Of a stretch of 64,000 bases of DNA, positions 11,421 to 22,166 are shown piece after piece. This DNA comes from Leishmania mexicana MHOM/GT/2001/U1103 (lineage: Eukaryota > Euglenozoa > Kinetoplastea > Trypanosomatida > Trypanosomatidae), in assembly GCF_000234665.1 (NCBI RefSeq), contig NC_018323.1:286573-350572 (forward strand), given 5' to 3'. The translations under genes and the position numbers were made by a program. The first letter of the stretch is position 1. Each line of letters begins with the position of its first letter. Below the pieces are notes generated by a model, which was given only the letters and a program-made list of their open reading frames with translations, searched no databases and was not told the origin of the DNA.

Positions 11421-13597
11421 GGGAATGCAGCTGAGGCGTGTGAGCCGTGGCTGGATCTGCGCCTGTGCTGCTGACATGTGTTCGTGGGTGGGATCTGGGC
11501 ACGCTGTCGCAGCACGAGCACATCGCCAAAGAAAAGCAAGAAAGATTCCTTCTCTTTTCGAGGGCGCCGCTTTTTCGTTCTTTGATGTGCAGTGATGCAC
11601 GTGTAACCTGTTCGCCATCTGGGTGCGCTCTCACGTAGTGCGTAGGGAGCCGCCATGTGCCTCCCATCGATTTCTTTTTCTCCACGTTCTCCAAAGCGTG
11701 CGCAGGCGAGCGTGACCTCTTGATGTGTATGGGCCCCGTACCTTGTCTGTTGTTGATTTCTTGTCACGTTTGACCGTCCACTCTGTTGGTGCACGCGTCG
11801 CCCCCCCCCCACACACACACCACCCACCCCACCCGCCTTCTCCTCCCGTGATCATCCCTTTTTCCTGTGTCCTTCTTCCCTGCTTCGTACGATGCAGCCT
11901 CATCGCCGTCCTCTGTCTCTCTTCGCGACACCCTCTTCTCACGCGACGGCGAGGACGACCGCGAGACGACAGTACAGAAGCGAAAACGGGGAAAAGGCGC
12001 CCGTGTCGCTGTTGCGCTGCTGCTGCTGCTGGGGACTGTATATGGCTCACATGTCTCTGATGCTCGCTGTGCGTTGTGCGTGTGTGTATGTGTGTTATCT
12101 TGTTTTGCTAACTCTCCATCTGTCCGTTTTACGAACGGGGCTGCCGCTGTCATCACTGCCGCCACCGCCACCACCGCCGCCCCTTCTTCATTCGACTGCT
12201 CTCGCTTCCCATGTTCCCATTTTTTTCTTTGCAACTTGACCGGTTCCTGGCAGGAAGCCCCCAAGCATGAAAACGAAGCATCCGAACGTGTTCAGCATGG
12301 GTACGTGCGCACATGTCCTCCGCATCTCCATCGCGCATGCACCATAAAGCGTAAAGCCGGCTTTGTGTGCAAGTACCGTGTCCCTCTCTCTCTCTCTTTG
12401 TCTGTCCTGTGGGTGCGGTGGCGCCTGCCGGATGCTTGAGTGAGCAACTCCTGCAGAAGAAGAGAACGCAATATCGCCAGAAGCGCTTGAAAGGGAGCTC
12501 ATCGGATTGGTGTAGCCGATGCCAACGCATGCGTGCACTCAGTATCCCTTCGCACCAGCAGACTGTATCGCGCAAGGCTCTGCCCCTCCCTTGCATCTGC
12601 CCCACAAGCCGCCACCAACGGAGTGAGCCACCTTCGCGCGCACACGCTTTTGTCGAGGTGTCCTTCCACGCGAACCCTCTCCCATTTCCTTCTGTCTACT
12701 ACTGTATAACCCGGCTGCTCTCGCTTCTCCACACTTTCGCCTTCAAGTTTCTGCGTGGGGTCGTCTCTGGGGTGCGCTCTCTTGCCCTCTCCGATGACGT
12801 ACCCGCTACACCCCTACAAGAGAACAAAGGAAGAAAACCCACTAAGTACCCACACGCGAGAGTAGTTCGCGAGAGGCAACGACGAGGCAAAGGAGTCGGT
12901 CATCCAGACGAATACGTGAAGGTCTGCACCGGACGAGTAGGGCACTCTCTGGATCGAGGTCCAGTCGCTCTTTCACAGCCGCGTTGGCAAAGTTGCCATC
13001 TCTCGAAGCATCTGCGCTCGAGTCGGAAGGCGGTGCGTCTGCTTGTCACGTTGTGTGTGTGTGTGTCGTTCTCCCGATCCCTGCCACCCACCTGCCCACA
13101 TAGAGATTCATCCCTCTCTCCCTCTGAGCGGCCCTTTGTTCTTTTGTTTTTTTGCACTGTGGAGCTGCGCCAAGTGGTCTCCCCCTTCCCTTTTTTCTCC
13201 CCCCCCCGCGTGGGTGTTGTGTGTTGTCTGTTGTGTGTGCGTGCGCGCTTGCAGCAACATCTCCGTCACTTGCCCTTGTCTGTTACTCGCTTCTTCTTCT
13301 AGATTGTGTCCTTTTCGATTGTTGATTTGTTTTTTTGCGCCTTCTTCCACTCCCCCAACTCCCCCTCCCCACCACCACCACCATCACCATCACCATCCCT
13401 CAGTGCGTCTCCCTTCTCGCACACACGCACACACGCACCGCCACCCCTTAGAGTCGCCATCTCTCCCCCTCTCTGTCTCTTGACCGTTTGGCAGTGCCGA
13501 CATTTTCTTTGTCTGTTGCCCCACCACCACCGCTAACACTAACACCGCCGTGGCGAGCGCGTGCTCTCTCTTCTCTTGTCTCGGTCTTTCTCTGCGC
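11421..13597. other. Intergenic region upstream of kinesin 2
   Basis: No gene seen. Pyrimidine tracts, short TG and CCA runs, and open frames that are low-complexity artefacts. The 5' UTR of kinesin 2 is expected to begin near the AG at 13598-13599. Confidence 0.6.
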
Positions 13598-13599
13598 AG
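13561..13599 (+). promoter_or_regulatory. Predicted trans-splice acceptor for kinesin 2
   Basis: A T/C-rich tract (CTCTCTTCTCTTGTCTCGGT onward) runs directly into TCTGCGCAG, with the AG at 13598-13599. This is the first AG after the tract and lies 21 bases before the ATG at 13620. Because the acceptor lies downstream of the frame's earlier start codons, it supports 13620 as the real start. Confidence 0.55.
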
Positions 13600-13619
13600 C
13601 CGACGTGTTCCCGGTGTCG

Positions 13620-16600
13620 ATGCAGAGCAGCATGGACGGCGAGGGCGCATCGTCCACGAACACGACGCTGTCCGCGTCGACAGCTTCGCCGAAGTCACTC
13701 CTTGGCAATGAAACCAGTGCGACGAAGGTGTTTGTGCGCGTGCGCCCCCTCACCGCGGCCGAGCGCGGCAAAAGCGATGCCGAGTCGAGGACGATCGTCA
13801 CCGTCAGCGACGAGCACCCATCTCATATTACCACGCTGGACCCGAGTAAAGGCTACCAGCCGAAGACGACGTATGTGTTCGACCGCTGCTTCAATGGCGC
13901 CACCGCGTGCGTGGCCGCAGAGGCGCAGCGGCTTCTGCTGGGCAACGAAAAGGATGGGGCCATGGCGCCGACCGCCTTGACAGCGCTGGAGGAGGTCAGT
14001 ACGGAGGGCTCCATCAACCCCATCTTGCTAGAATGCTTGAAACGTGATCAGGCCTCCATCTACGGCCACGTCGGACGGCCGGTGCTGCTCAACGCGCTAG
14101 CCGGCTACAATGGCTGCGTCTTCGCCTACGGTCAGACTGGCAGCGGAAAGACGTACACGATGATGGGCCCGCCAGGAGTGTTTGGTGCAACCGTCAGTGG
14201 CACGCCTGCACAGATGAGAACTGTGACCCCCGCCAAGAAATTCCGCCGCGCCGCCACCGCGTACAACGGCCATCTGCGCTGGACGCCGGAAGCGAGCGCC
14301 GACGATGTTACAGACTCGCGCTTCCAGTCTTTTCTCTCCGCGACACCTCGCGCGCATGTGCGTACACCCTGCAGTGGTGGCCACCGGGACACCGTGCCGA
14401 TGGCGGGGGATGCACTATTGCCGATGGATTGCAGCCTGTCGGCGAGCTCGGATGTGCCGCTGCAGCGGTCCCAACGCGGCAGCCGCCGCGACAGTAACGT
14501 TGTCTATCTTGGCGAGGAGGAGGGCCTTCAGGGCATTGTGCCGCGTCTTGTGCGCGAGCTTTTCGCGGAGCTGCACCAGAAGCGCGAGCAGGACAGCAGC
14601 CACTCCTTCCGCGTCGAGGTGGAGTACTATGAGATCTACCGCGAGAAAGTCATGGACCTCCTGAGCAGCGGCGGTGGCGCCTCTGGCGTCAACGGCAGCG
14701 GCAACGCAGAGTTGCGCGTGCGACACAGCAAGTCTGCTGGTCCGTATGTGGAGAATTTGACGAAGAAGCACGTGGACGACGAGGGAGAAGTCTTTCGGCT
14801 CCTGCGGCACGGCAGCCTGCGCCGGCACACAGCCTCGACGGCCATGAATGATCGAAGTAGTCGCAGTCACGCCATCTTCGTGCTGCACCTCGTGCAGATG
14901 CGCATCGCCGGCGACGACAGCGCCTCCGCGAAGGTGTCGAGTAAGGTGAACCTCGTCGACCTCGCCGGGTCGGAGCGGACGGGAGCGCACAACGTGGAGG
15001 GGGACCAGTTCAAGGAGGGCGTCGTGATCAACTCATCCCTGACGGTTCTCGGCCGCGTCATTGACGCTCTTGCCGACAAGTCATCTGGCAAGCGCAACGT
15101 CTTCTGCCCGTACCGCGACTCTGTCCTCACCTGGCTGCTCATGGACTCGCTCGGTGGGAACAGCAAGACGACCATGGTAGCGACAGTGTCACCGCACTCA
15201 TCCAACTTCGATGAGGCGTGCCAGACGCTGCGATACGCAAGTCGGGCGAAGCAGATAGTCACTAAGGTGGTCATCAACGAGGACCCGCAGGTGCGGCAGA
15301 TCAAGCTGCTCACCGCCGAGGTGCAGCGACTCAAAGCACGGTTGAGCGCTGAGGGCAAGGCCGTGGACAACGATGACGACGTCGAGGTCCTGCAAGAGCG
15401 CATCGCTGCATTGGAGGAGGAGCTGAACGAAACACGCAACCAGCTGGAGCAGAAGTCGAGCGAGCTTGCAGCCATCTGCGCCGCCCGGCACACCTCGTCG
15501 ACGCTGCCCTCGACCCTTAAGGCGGGCAACGCCGGCGCTGCGGGCACGGCGAAGGAGCTGGCGAAGGCCAAGTCGAACGTGCGTCGCCTGGAGGCTGAGA
15601 ATCTGCTGCATCTGCAGACCGAGCAGGAGCTGCGCGACACGATGGAGCGTCTCAAGACACTGGAAAGAAAGTACGGACAGCTGCTCAGCGACTCCAAGGA
15701 AGCGCACGACACTGCCAAGAAGCGGGATAAGGAGATGCAGGAAAAGGATAAGCGCATCAGTGAGTTACAGCATCAGCTACAGCAGCAGGCTGCTCGGATG
15801 CAGGCCGGCTCCGCACTCACATCCGACCTCTACGCCTTGTCACCACGGCCGACCTCGGGGAAGTCCGGCGAGACGGTGTCTGCAGCGACCACCACCGGCA
15901 TAGCGCCGATGAGCCTCATGATGAACGCGAATGAGTTCGGCAAGGTTGCTGGGAAGAAGACAAAGAAGGCGAAGGCCGGCGCAGCGCAGCCGGGGTCTCC
16001 GCATCGCCGCGACTCGGAATGGCTCAACGAGATTTCACAGCTTCGAGCGCAGCTCGAGGAGGACAAGCAGCGGCTTGTGTCTCAGATGCAGGAGCGCAGC
16101 GACGCCTTTCGCAAGAGTCAGCTTGAGGTGAAACGGCTAAAGAGCGAGCTGAAGAGTGAACAGGACACGCTGCGCACGGTGGAGAAGTGCTTGCACGACC
16201 AGCACACCGAGGCAACGCGACGGCTGCAGGAGGAGGTGCAGGAGCTGAAGCGCGCACTCAAGGACGAGCGCCAGAACAACAAGGATCTGCGCCAGTCGCT
16301 GACGGCCCCGGGAGAGGCGCAGCCGCTGTTCTCGTATGCGTATGTTGCGCAGACCGTTTACGACGAAGAGAGGTGGCGCGGTGATGTGCAGCAGCAGGAG
16401 GCATCGGCATGGCAGCACGTGATGCAGGTCTGGCAGCTCTCTCAGGTGGGAGCGGCGAAGATGGCCGCCGCGGAGCGCCGGCACGCTGCAGAGCTCGCAG
16501 CGTTGTCGGAGGCCCACAGCACAAGCGAAAGCATCGTCAGCACCCTGCGTCAGGAGCTGGAGGAGATGCGCGCCGCGCAGGAGAAGGCTAACGCGCTGCG

Positions 16601-19600
16601 CGAGCGCATCTCCGAGCTTGAGGATGCCGCGACGCAGCAGAGGGGGAGGGAGACGCACCTACGAGAGCAGGTTTCCGATCTGGAAGGACGGCTATGCCAA
16701 GAGCAGGAACGCAGCAAGACTACCTTGCAGCACCTGGAAGCGGAGCTGACGGATCAGAGGCACGCCGTAGCCGCTGCGGAGGAGGCCGCGGCCTCCTTGA
16801 AAGCCGCGCACGCTAGAGAAAAGCAACAGGGGGAATCTACGATGAGAGCGGAACAGGAGCAACATGCCACAGTTGTGGCATCGCTGCAGACACAGATTCA
16901 ACAGGCAGAGGATAGGTTGCACAACTCTGAAGAAGCGCGCAGGGCGCAGGTGCTGCGGGGGCTGCAGCAGGCAAGCGAGCATGAGGCCGCTCTCGCGGGG
17001 CTGCAGGCGCAGCTCGAGTCGAGCAAAAAGGCCGCCACGACTGCTGAAGAAGCTCATCGTGGTGAACGGGCGGCGCTGGAGCAGAGGCTCACGCAGCAAG
17101 AGGAGGCGTTCGCCTCTCGTGTTTCTGCCCTTGAGCAGGAGCTGGCGGCGGCTCGCCTGCAGCTCGACCGGGATAGTCGTACATCTGCCAAGGCGCTCTC
17201 GGTGCTGGAAGAGCAACTCACAGCGGCGCAGGCGGAGCACAACGCGTCCACCGAAGCCCTTCAAGTCAAAGTTGAGCGCGCCATGGCACAGGCCGCCGAC
17301 CACGAGAAAGCAGCGCAGCTGCTTCGCAGAGACCTGGACAAGGAGAGAGCGGCGGCGGAGACCGCAGCACATGAGCATGCCGCCCTTGCGGCAAAGCTGG
17401 CAGAGGAGCTGCAGACGCAGCGGAAGCAACGCGAGGAAATCAGCGCATCTCTTACACAGCAACTGGCGGGGCTGCAGTCAAGACTGGCGGTCGCCGAGGA
17501 AACGCTCTGCAGGGAGCGCAAGCGCGCTGCCGCGTCGGCAGCGGCTCAGGAAACTGCTCTGGCCGACCTCCGCGCTGAGCTCGAGTCGGCGCAGACAGCC
17601 CATACCGCAGCGGCAAAGGCGCATGAAGAGCAGCTGCGCGAGATGCGGAGTACACAGGCGCGACTTACACAGGAAGTGCAGTCGAACGCCGATTCTCTGG
17701 CCGCTCAGGTGACGGAGCTGCAAACTCGCTTGGCTGTCGCGGAGAGGGATTCCGAGAATACGCTGAGAACACTCACGGAGGAGATGGAGACGATTCGCAC
17801 CCAGCTCCACAAGTCCGAGGAGGCACGTCGGCACCAGATCCAGCGATCCATTGAGCGGGCTGCGGAGCACGACGCCGCGTTGGCGGACCTGCGGCAACAA
17901 GTGGCAGAGGAACAGGCCGCCAAGGCAGCTGCAGCGAAGAGCCACAAAGAGGAGTTGCTCAAGGCTGAGGACAAGTTCTCGGCGCATCATCTGGAAACCT
18001 CAGAAACCATCAGCAGTCTCAAACAGCAGCTCGAGCAGGCCCACCAGAGTGCGCAGCAACGCGAGGCTGATGCGACAGCGGTGCAGCAGATCCTTCAGCG
18101 TGAGTTGGACTGCACTAGAGCCGAACTGGAGGCCTCTGAGAAGGCTCGAACGGCGCATATCGAACGGAGCGTCGAAAAGGCGGCAGCGCACGAGCAGACG
18201 GAGGCCAAGCTTCGGGCGGAAATCGCCTGCTTGGCATCAAGAGCCGATGCAACAGAGGCGGCGCACTCGGCCCACGTGGCAGAGCTGCAAGAGCGCCTTC
18301 GCGAGCAACAGTGTGCAGCTGCAGCGCAGCTGGCCGAAGCGGCCGCAGCGCTTAGAAGCGAAAAGGCGAAGGCCCAGTATGCGTCGGAAGATCACAAAAC
18401 AGCTCTCGCCGCTGCCCTCGATAAGGTTGCCTCGCTGCAGGCGGCGCTCGCCAAGTCTGAGGAGGCGGAAAAGGCGCAGGCTCAGCGCTTCGTCGAGCAG
18501 TCCGCGGCGCACGATAACGCGATTCAGGCTGCAAGGCGGGATTTGCAACGTCAGCAGGCGGAAGCGGCCGACACAGCTGCGGCGCACGCGGAGGAGCTGC
18601 GCGGGTGGGAGGCCAGGTGGCAACAGCAGGCCGCATCGAACAAAGCCGAGATGGAATCCATTCGCCAGGAGGCGGAAGCGCAGCGACACGCCGAGGTGGA
18701 CGCCGCGGTGAAGGCGCACACGGCCGCGGTAGACGCCCTGGAAGCCACTGTCATCGAGATGCGCATTCGGTTGGGCGAGGTGGAGGAGTCACGCACCTCG
18801 GAAGCGGTGCGCCGTGAGCAGCAGGCCGGTGAGCACGCCAAAGCTGTGTCTGCTCTGCAAGCTGAGCTGCAAAGTGTTCATCAAGCGAGTGCCGCAGCGG
18901 CAGCCGCGCACGAGGCTGCCGTTCAACAGCTCAACGACGCCATTGCAGAGCATCAACGGGCCAAGGTGGAGGAGGTCACCGCCATCAAGCAGAAGCTGCT
19001 GGAGACTCAGAGGAAGCTTACGAGAGCAGAGGAGGCGAGGAGACGAGGGGTTATACAAAGAGCTGAGGTAGAAACGGCCCACACCCAGTCACTTGATGCG
19101 CTCCGTCGCTCCATGGAAGCTGAGCATCAACAGAAACTCGATACCCTCACAGCGGCCAAGGCAAGAGAACTGGAGGCGGTACAGATGCAGCTCGATGCGC
19201 AGAAGGTCCTCACACAACAGCTCCAGGGGGACCTCCGAGACACTCGTCGTCAGGTACAGCAGTTGGTGGAGACCCAGAACTACGTAGGCAAGCAAGTGGA
19301 GGCGGAAAAGCAGGCGAACGCCGAACTCCGCCGCAACTTGGCAGACACCGCGGCGCAGCAGGCGGCTAGCGAAGCAGCTGCCGCGGAGTTGGAGACGACG
19401 TTGGAGCAGACAAAGGCTTCCCTTACCCAGCTCGTCGCGGAGAAGACGGCGGTGTTGACGGAGCTCGCCGAGGCCATTGAGAGGGTGGAGAGCACCCGTG
19501 CGCACCTTGCAGACGTGGAGAAGATATCGCAGCAGCGCCATGAAGAGCTGGGGACGCAGGGAGCTGCTCTTGCCAACGCCGTCGCGACCGTGGAGCAGCT

Positions 19601-20453
19601 GCGGGCAGAGGTATCTGCGTTGCACTCGAAGTGCGCAGACATGGAGAAGGCGCGGGCTGCTCTCATCGAGCAGCATGAGGAGGCGCTAGTGGCGCAGCAG
19701 GTAGACACTGTCACTGAGATGGAGACTCAGTTCCGGGCTATGGAACGCGAACGCGAGGCACTGGTGAGTAAGGCACAGCAGACAGAGGAAACGCTGCGCA
19801 GCATCATCGAGAAGCAGGGGAAGCAGCTTCAGCAGCTGCGCGAAGACCTGGAGTTTCGCGTCAGTCTGGACCTGTGTGAGGCTGAAGTGGTGGAACGCGA
19901 CAGCGCCGCCGGTGCTGTCGGCAGCTCAGCCGCGCTCGCTCTTGCCGGCAGTGGGACAGGCGTCGCTACTTCGAACAACACCTCCTTTTCGGGCGCCGGC
20001 GGCTCCGCTGCCGCGGTCGGCGGCGGTGGCTTCAGCACCATTTTAAGCTCGCTCTTCTCGCGTCGCAACAGCAGCGCGGTGGCGCCGTCCAGCTCCACCG
20101 CACCTCTTGGCAGTGGCATAGGGACTGACGGTTCCCACGGCCTTTCACAACAGCTGCCGCGTCCCTTCTCGAACGATCGCTGCACCGCTACGACCCCGCT
20201 TCGGCGCAACAACAGCGGCAACCTATACAGCATGAACGCACACCGCCCTTCCTCGATAATGCCGTCGTCGCTCTTCTTTGGAAAGAGTAGCACCGCTGGG
20301 GCAGTGTCGATGAGTGCTAGTGCTGGGGTGTCATCTGCGTCGCGCACCCCCGTGCAAAATGCGGTCATTCCGCCTGATGCAAGTGAACAAGAGCCGACAT
20401 TGCCCACGCGACTGGGCAGCCGCGCTCCGAACATCGCGCTGGGGCGGAAGTAA
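13620..20453 (+). CDS. Large kinesin with long coiled-coil tail (kinesin 2 of the pair)
   Basis: A microtubule motor of about 2277 residues. The frame is open from 13488, but the acceptor AG at 13598-13599 makes the ATG at 13620 (MQSSMDGEG) the likely start. The motor covers about residues 34-555: P-loop GQTGSGKT at 171-178, switch I NDRSSRSH at 410-417, switch II DLAGSER at 447-453. A Ser/Arg-rich insertion of roughly 110 residues sits between the P-loop segment and GIVPRLV, at the same position as a smaller insertion in kinesin 1. The remainder is a very long Ala/Glu/Gln-rich coiled coil, with a low-complexity break near residues 720-800 (KKTKKAKAG) and degenerate repeats of about 105-108 residues in its second half. 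The last 180 residues are Ser/Ala/Gly-rich and probably disordered. Such length suggests a structural or tethering role, but that is inference. Confidence 0.95.
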   Translation: MQSSMDGEGASSTNTTLSASTASPKSLLGNETSATKVFVRVRPLTAAERGKSDAESRTIVTVSDEHPSHITTLDPSKGYQPKTTYVFDRCFNGATACVAAEAQRLLLGNEKDGAMAPTALTALEEVSTEGSINPILLECLKRDQASIYGHVGRPVLLNALAGYNGCVFAYGQTGSGKTYTMMGPPGVFGATVSGTPAQMRTVTPAKKFRRAATAYNGHLRWTPEASADDVTDSRFQSFLSATPRAHVRTPCSGGHRDTVPMAGDALLPMDCSLSASSDVPLQRSQRGSRRDSNVVYLGEEEGLQGIVPRLVRELFAELHQKREQDSSHSFRVEVEYYEIYREKVMDLLSSGGGASGVNGSGNAELRVRHSKSAGPYVENLTKKHVDDEGEVFRLLRHGSLRRHTASTAMNDRSSRSHAIFVLHLVQMRIAGDDSASAKVSSKVNLVDLAGSERTGAHNVEGDQFKEGVVINSSLTVLGRVIDALADKSSGKRNVFCPYRDSVLTWLLMDSLGGNSKTTMVATVSPHSSNFDEACQTLRYASRAKQIVTKVVINEDPQVRQIKLLTAEVQRLKARLSAEGKAVDNDDDVEVLQERIAALEEELNETRNQLEQKSSELAAICAARHTSSTLPSTLKAGNAGAAGTAKELAKAKSNVRRLEAENLLHLQTEQELRDTMERLKTLERKYGQLLSDSKEAHDTAKKRDKEMQEKDKRISELQHQLQQQAARMQAGSALTSDLYALSPRPTSGKSGETVSAATTTGIAPMSLMMNANEFGKVAGKKTKKAKAGAAQPGSPHRRDSEWLNEISQLRAQLEEDKQRLVSQMQERSDAFRKSQLEVKRLKSELKSEQDTLRTVEKCLHDQHTEATRRLQEEVQELKRALKDERQNNKDLRQSLTAPGEAQPLFSYAYVAQTVYDEERWRGDVQQQEASAWQHVMQVWQLSQVGAAKMAAAERRHAAELAALSEAHSTSESIVSTLRQELEEMRAAQEKANALRERISELEDAATQQRGRETHLREQVSDLEGRLCQEQERSKTTLQHLEAELTDQRHAVAAAEEAAASLKAAHAREKQQGESTMRAEQEQHATVVASLQTQIQQAEDRLHNSEEARRAQVLRGLQQASEHEAALAGLQAQLESSKKAATTAEEAHRGERAALEQRLTQQEEAFASRVSALEQELAAARLQLDRDSRTSAKALSVLEEQLTAAQAEHNASTEALQVKVERAMAQAADHEKAAQLLRRDLDKERAAAETAAHEHAALAAKLAEELQTQRKQREEISASLTQQLAGLQSRLAVAEETLCRERKRAAASAAAQETALADLRAELESAQTAHTAAAKAHEEQLREMRSTQARLTQEVQSNADSLAAQVTELQTRLAVAERDSENTLRTLTEEMETIRTQLHKSEEARRHQIQRSIERAAEHDAALADLRQQVAEEQAAKAAAAKSHKEELLKAEDKFSAHHLETSETISSLKQQLEQAHQSAQQREADATAVQQILQRELDCTRAELEASEKARTAHIERSVEKAAAHEQTEAKLRAEIACLASRADATEAAHSAHVAELQERLREQQCAAAAQLAEAAAALRSEKAKAQYASEDHKTALAAALDKVASLQAALAKSEEAEKAQAQRFVEQSAAHDNAIQAARRDLQRQQAEAADTAAAHAEELRGWEARWQQQAASNKAEMESIRQEAEAQRHAEVDAAVKAHTAAVDALEATVIEMRIRLGEVEESRTSEAVRREQQAGEHAKAVSALQAELQSVHQASAAAAAAHEAAVQQLNDAIAEHQRAKVEEVTAIKQKLLETQRKLTRAEEARRRGVIQRAEVETAHTQSLDALRRSMEAEHQQKLDTLTAAKARELEAVQMQLDAQKVLTQQLQGDLRDTRRQVQQLVETQNYVGKQVEAEKQANAELRRNLADTAAQQAASEAAAAELETTLEQTKASLTQLVAEKTAVLTELAEAIERVESTRAHLADVEKISQQRHEELGTQGAALANAVATVEQLRAEVSALHSKCADMEKARAALIEQHEEALVAQQVDTVTEMETQFRAMEREREALVSKAQQTEETLRSIIEKQGKQLQQLREDLEFRVSLDLCEAEVVERDSAAGAVGSSAALALAGSGTGVATSNNTSFSGAGGSAAAVGGGGFSTILSSLFSRRNSSAVAPSSSTAPLGSGIGTDGSHGLSQQLPRPFSNDRCTATTPLRRNNSGNLYSMNAHRPSSIMPSSLFFGKSSTAGAVSMSASAGVSSASRTPVQNAVIPPDASEQEPTLPTRLGSRAPNIALGRK
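16900..19110 (+). repeat. Degenerate protein-level repeats in the kinesin 2 coiled coil
   Basis: A motif like SEEARRxQxxRxxxxAxEH followed by AALAxLxxxL recurs in the translation. Clear occurrences are near nucleotides 16930, 17818, 18133, 18457, 18780 and 19027, with weaker ones near 17265 and 17495. Several successive spacings are 315-324 bases (105-108 residues). The DNA itself is well diverged, so these are old internal duplications maintained as coiled coil. Confidence 0.6.
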
Positions 20454-20818
20454 GCGGGAGCGGGCCAGCCCTTTGTCCAGCTACGTTTGTGTCCTCCGCG
20501 CCTCACCCACTCTAGCAGGACTGTGTGTGCCTCGCTGTGGTGGAGGAGGCATGTACTTTGTTGTTACCCGCATTTGGCCGTCTGCCCCGCGACTTCCCTT
20601 CGCTTTCTTGTCGCCCCTCTGTCCAACGACTTGGACGGGATTGGGGAGGCTGGCCCGCCGTACGGTGTTCGAAGGAGAGCGGGCGAAACACGGTTAGGCA
20701 CGCATGCGCGCCCGCGCAGATCCGCGGCTGGAGGGGCTTGCCCCTGCTCCACGATGCTGCATTTTCTTCCACGAGGCCTATCTTTGCTTTTCTTGTGTAG
20801 GTTTTCCTGGTGGTATGG
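20454..20818. other. 3' flank of kinesin 2
   Basis: Probable start of the kinesin 2 3' UTR. No coding sequence seen. It leads directly into the second SIDER2-like element. Confidence 0.6.
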
Positions 20819-21313
20819 GGAACACACCTCAGGGTGTGAGGGGGGTGTCAAGGGTGCAGTGCACACACACACACCTTCTTCTTCCCCATCCCTGCCCATG
20901 CCGAGGCACTTCTGGTGCTGGCAGGGGCCAGTGCCTACGACGCAGCGAGGTCAGAGCGATTCCTCGCTACCGATGTCGGCGGCCGAGCTCTGCATGGCGC
21001 CGCCTTGGAGCAACCTGCGACAGCGAGCCCGTTTGCGCCATCCATATGCCCGGCAACGTGTCAGCGCGACTCGAGCGTCTTCCACCCACCCACCCACCCC
21101 CGACTCTCACTGCCTACCGGTGTGCGGCCTGCGAGGCGGGGGGTGGGTGGGTGGGACGGACTTGGAGACAGAGGCCGTGCGCTGGTGACTGAGTCGGTGC
21201 ATTGCTGTCACGCGTGTGCCCAGCGCTGCTCGGCAGCATGCGATTGGGCCTGTGACAGGCCGAGCGTCGAGTGGACCTCGTCTTGTGTGGCAGAGAATGG
21301 GGGCACCGTGAAG
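20819..21313 (+). mobile_element. SIDER2-like short retroposon, copy B
   Basis: Second copy of the 495-base element at 3713-4207: same orientation, same length, about six substitutions. It starts 366 bases after the kinesin 2 stop codon, so it probably lies in that gene's 3' UTR, the usual location of SIDER2 elements. The flanks of the two copies are unrelated, so this is dispersal rather than a segmental duplication. No obvious target-site duplication was seen at either end. Confidence 0.7.
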
Positions 21314-22166
21314 TAAAGCATCCCCTTATTACGGATTCTTACCTCACCCGGTCGCGGCCCTCCTGCGTATGGCATGGGTGTGATGTGGCCTCGAGAAACC
21401 CCATTTCTGTATGGCGCTCTCCACCCCCCCCCCGCACACCTGCCACTCCTCGCCTTGCCTTCCTCACAACTCGATCCCGTTCCTCGGTGTCATTTACGCC
21501 GCCGGCGGCTGAAGCCTGCACACGTTGTTGTGCTGGCGTGGGCCAGCGCGGCTCCGCTTTCGCGTGTGTTGTCGTTGTCAGTGTCGTCACGCTTTTGGCA
21601 TTTTGGTGTGCTTGGTAATGCACCTGAGAGCAGCGCTGCTGCACAAGTCACCCGCCCCACTCCTCTCTCTCCGTGCCGGTCAGGTATGGCAACGTGCTCC
21701 TGGCACGGACACCACCACCCGCGCATCCCCATATGCTGGTTGTGAGTGCAGCTTACCTGCAACGCGCGCGTGGCCATGTGGTTCACCCAGATGTGTCTTG
21801 AGAGGCATATGTGTTGACTGCGCCGCCCCTTCCCACAGGGCAGCACCACTGTTCCTCCTCCCCCTTCATCTTCCCCCTTGCCCTCGCGGAATCTCCTTGC
21901 GGGTCTTCTGTGTGTGTGTGTGTACACAACCTTTCTCGACCGCGGACACCCCCACAAGGTTCTCCTTTCGCGCCCCATCTCGCCTGTATCTGAACTCGCT
22001 AGTTGCCCTGCTCTCCGGCCCCTCCCCCACCCCACCCCTCTTACAACGCCAACATCACCACCATCACGACCACACCCGTCGAGCCTACATTATCCTCCTA
22101 TACCCCATCGAGGCCTCACAGGCTGATTACCTCCTCTTCTCTCACATCCTCTCGCCGTCGACGAAA
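21314..22166. other. Intergenic region upstream of malate dehydrogenase
   Basis: No gene seen. The frame of the downstream gene is open back to 21525, but that part is low-complexity Cys/Pro/His-rich translation without a plausible start. An AG at 22120-22121 after a T/C-rich stretch is a candidate splice acceptor for the MDH transcript. Confidence 0.6.

Noticed and set aside
10778..11827. A 349-codon minus-strand frame between the kinesins
   Set aside because: No recognisable domain, overlapping open frames on both strands, and a GGTGGGTGGG-type motif inside it. Better read as repeat debris than a gene, and it would be the only opposite-strand gene here.
13488..13619. N-terminal extension of kinesin 2 to the first in-frame start
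   Set aside because: The extra 44 residues are low-complexity translation of a pyrimidine tract, and a good splice acceptor lies at 13598-13599, downstream of those starts.
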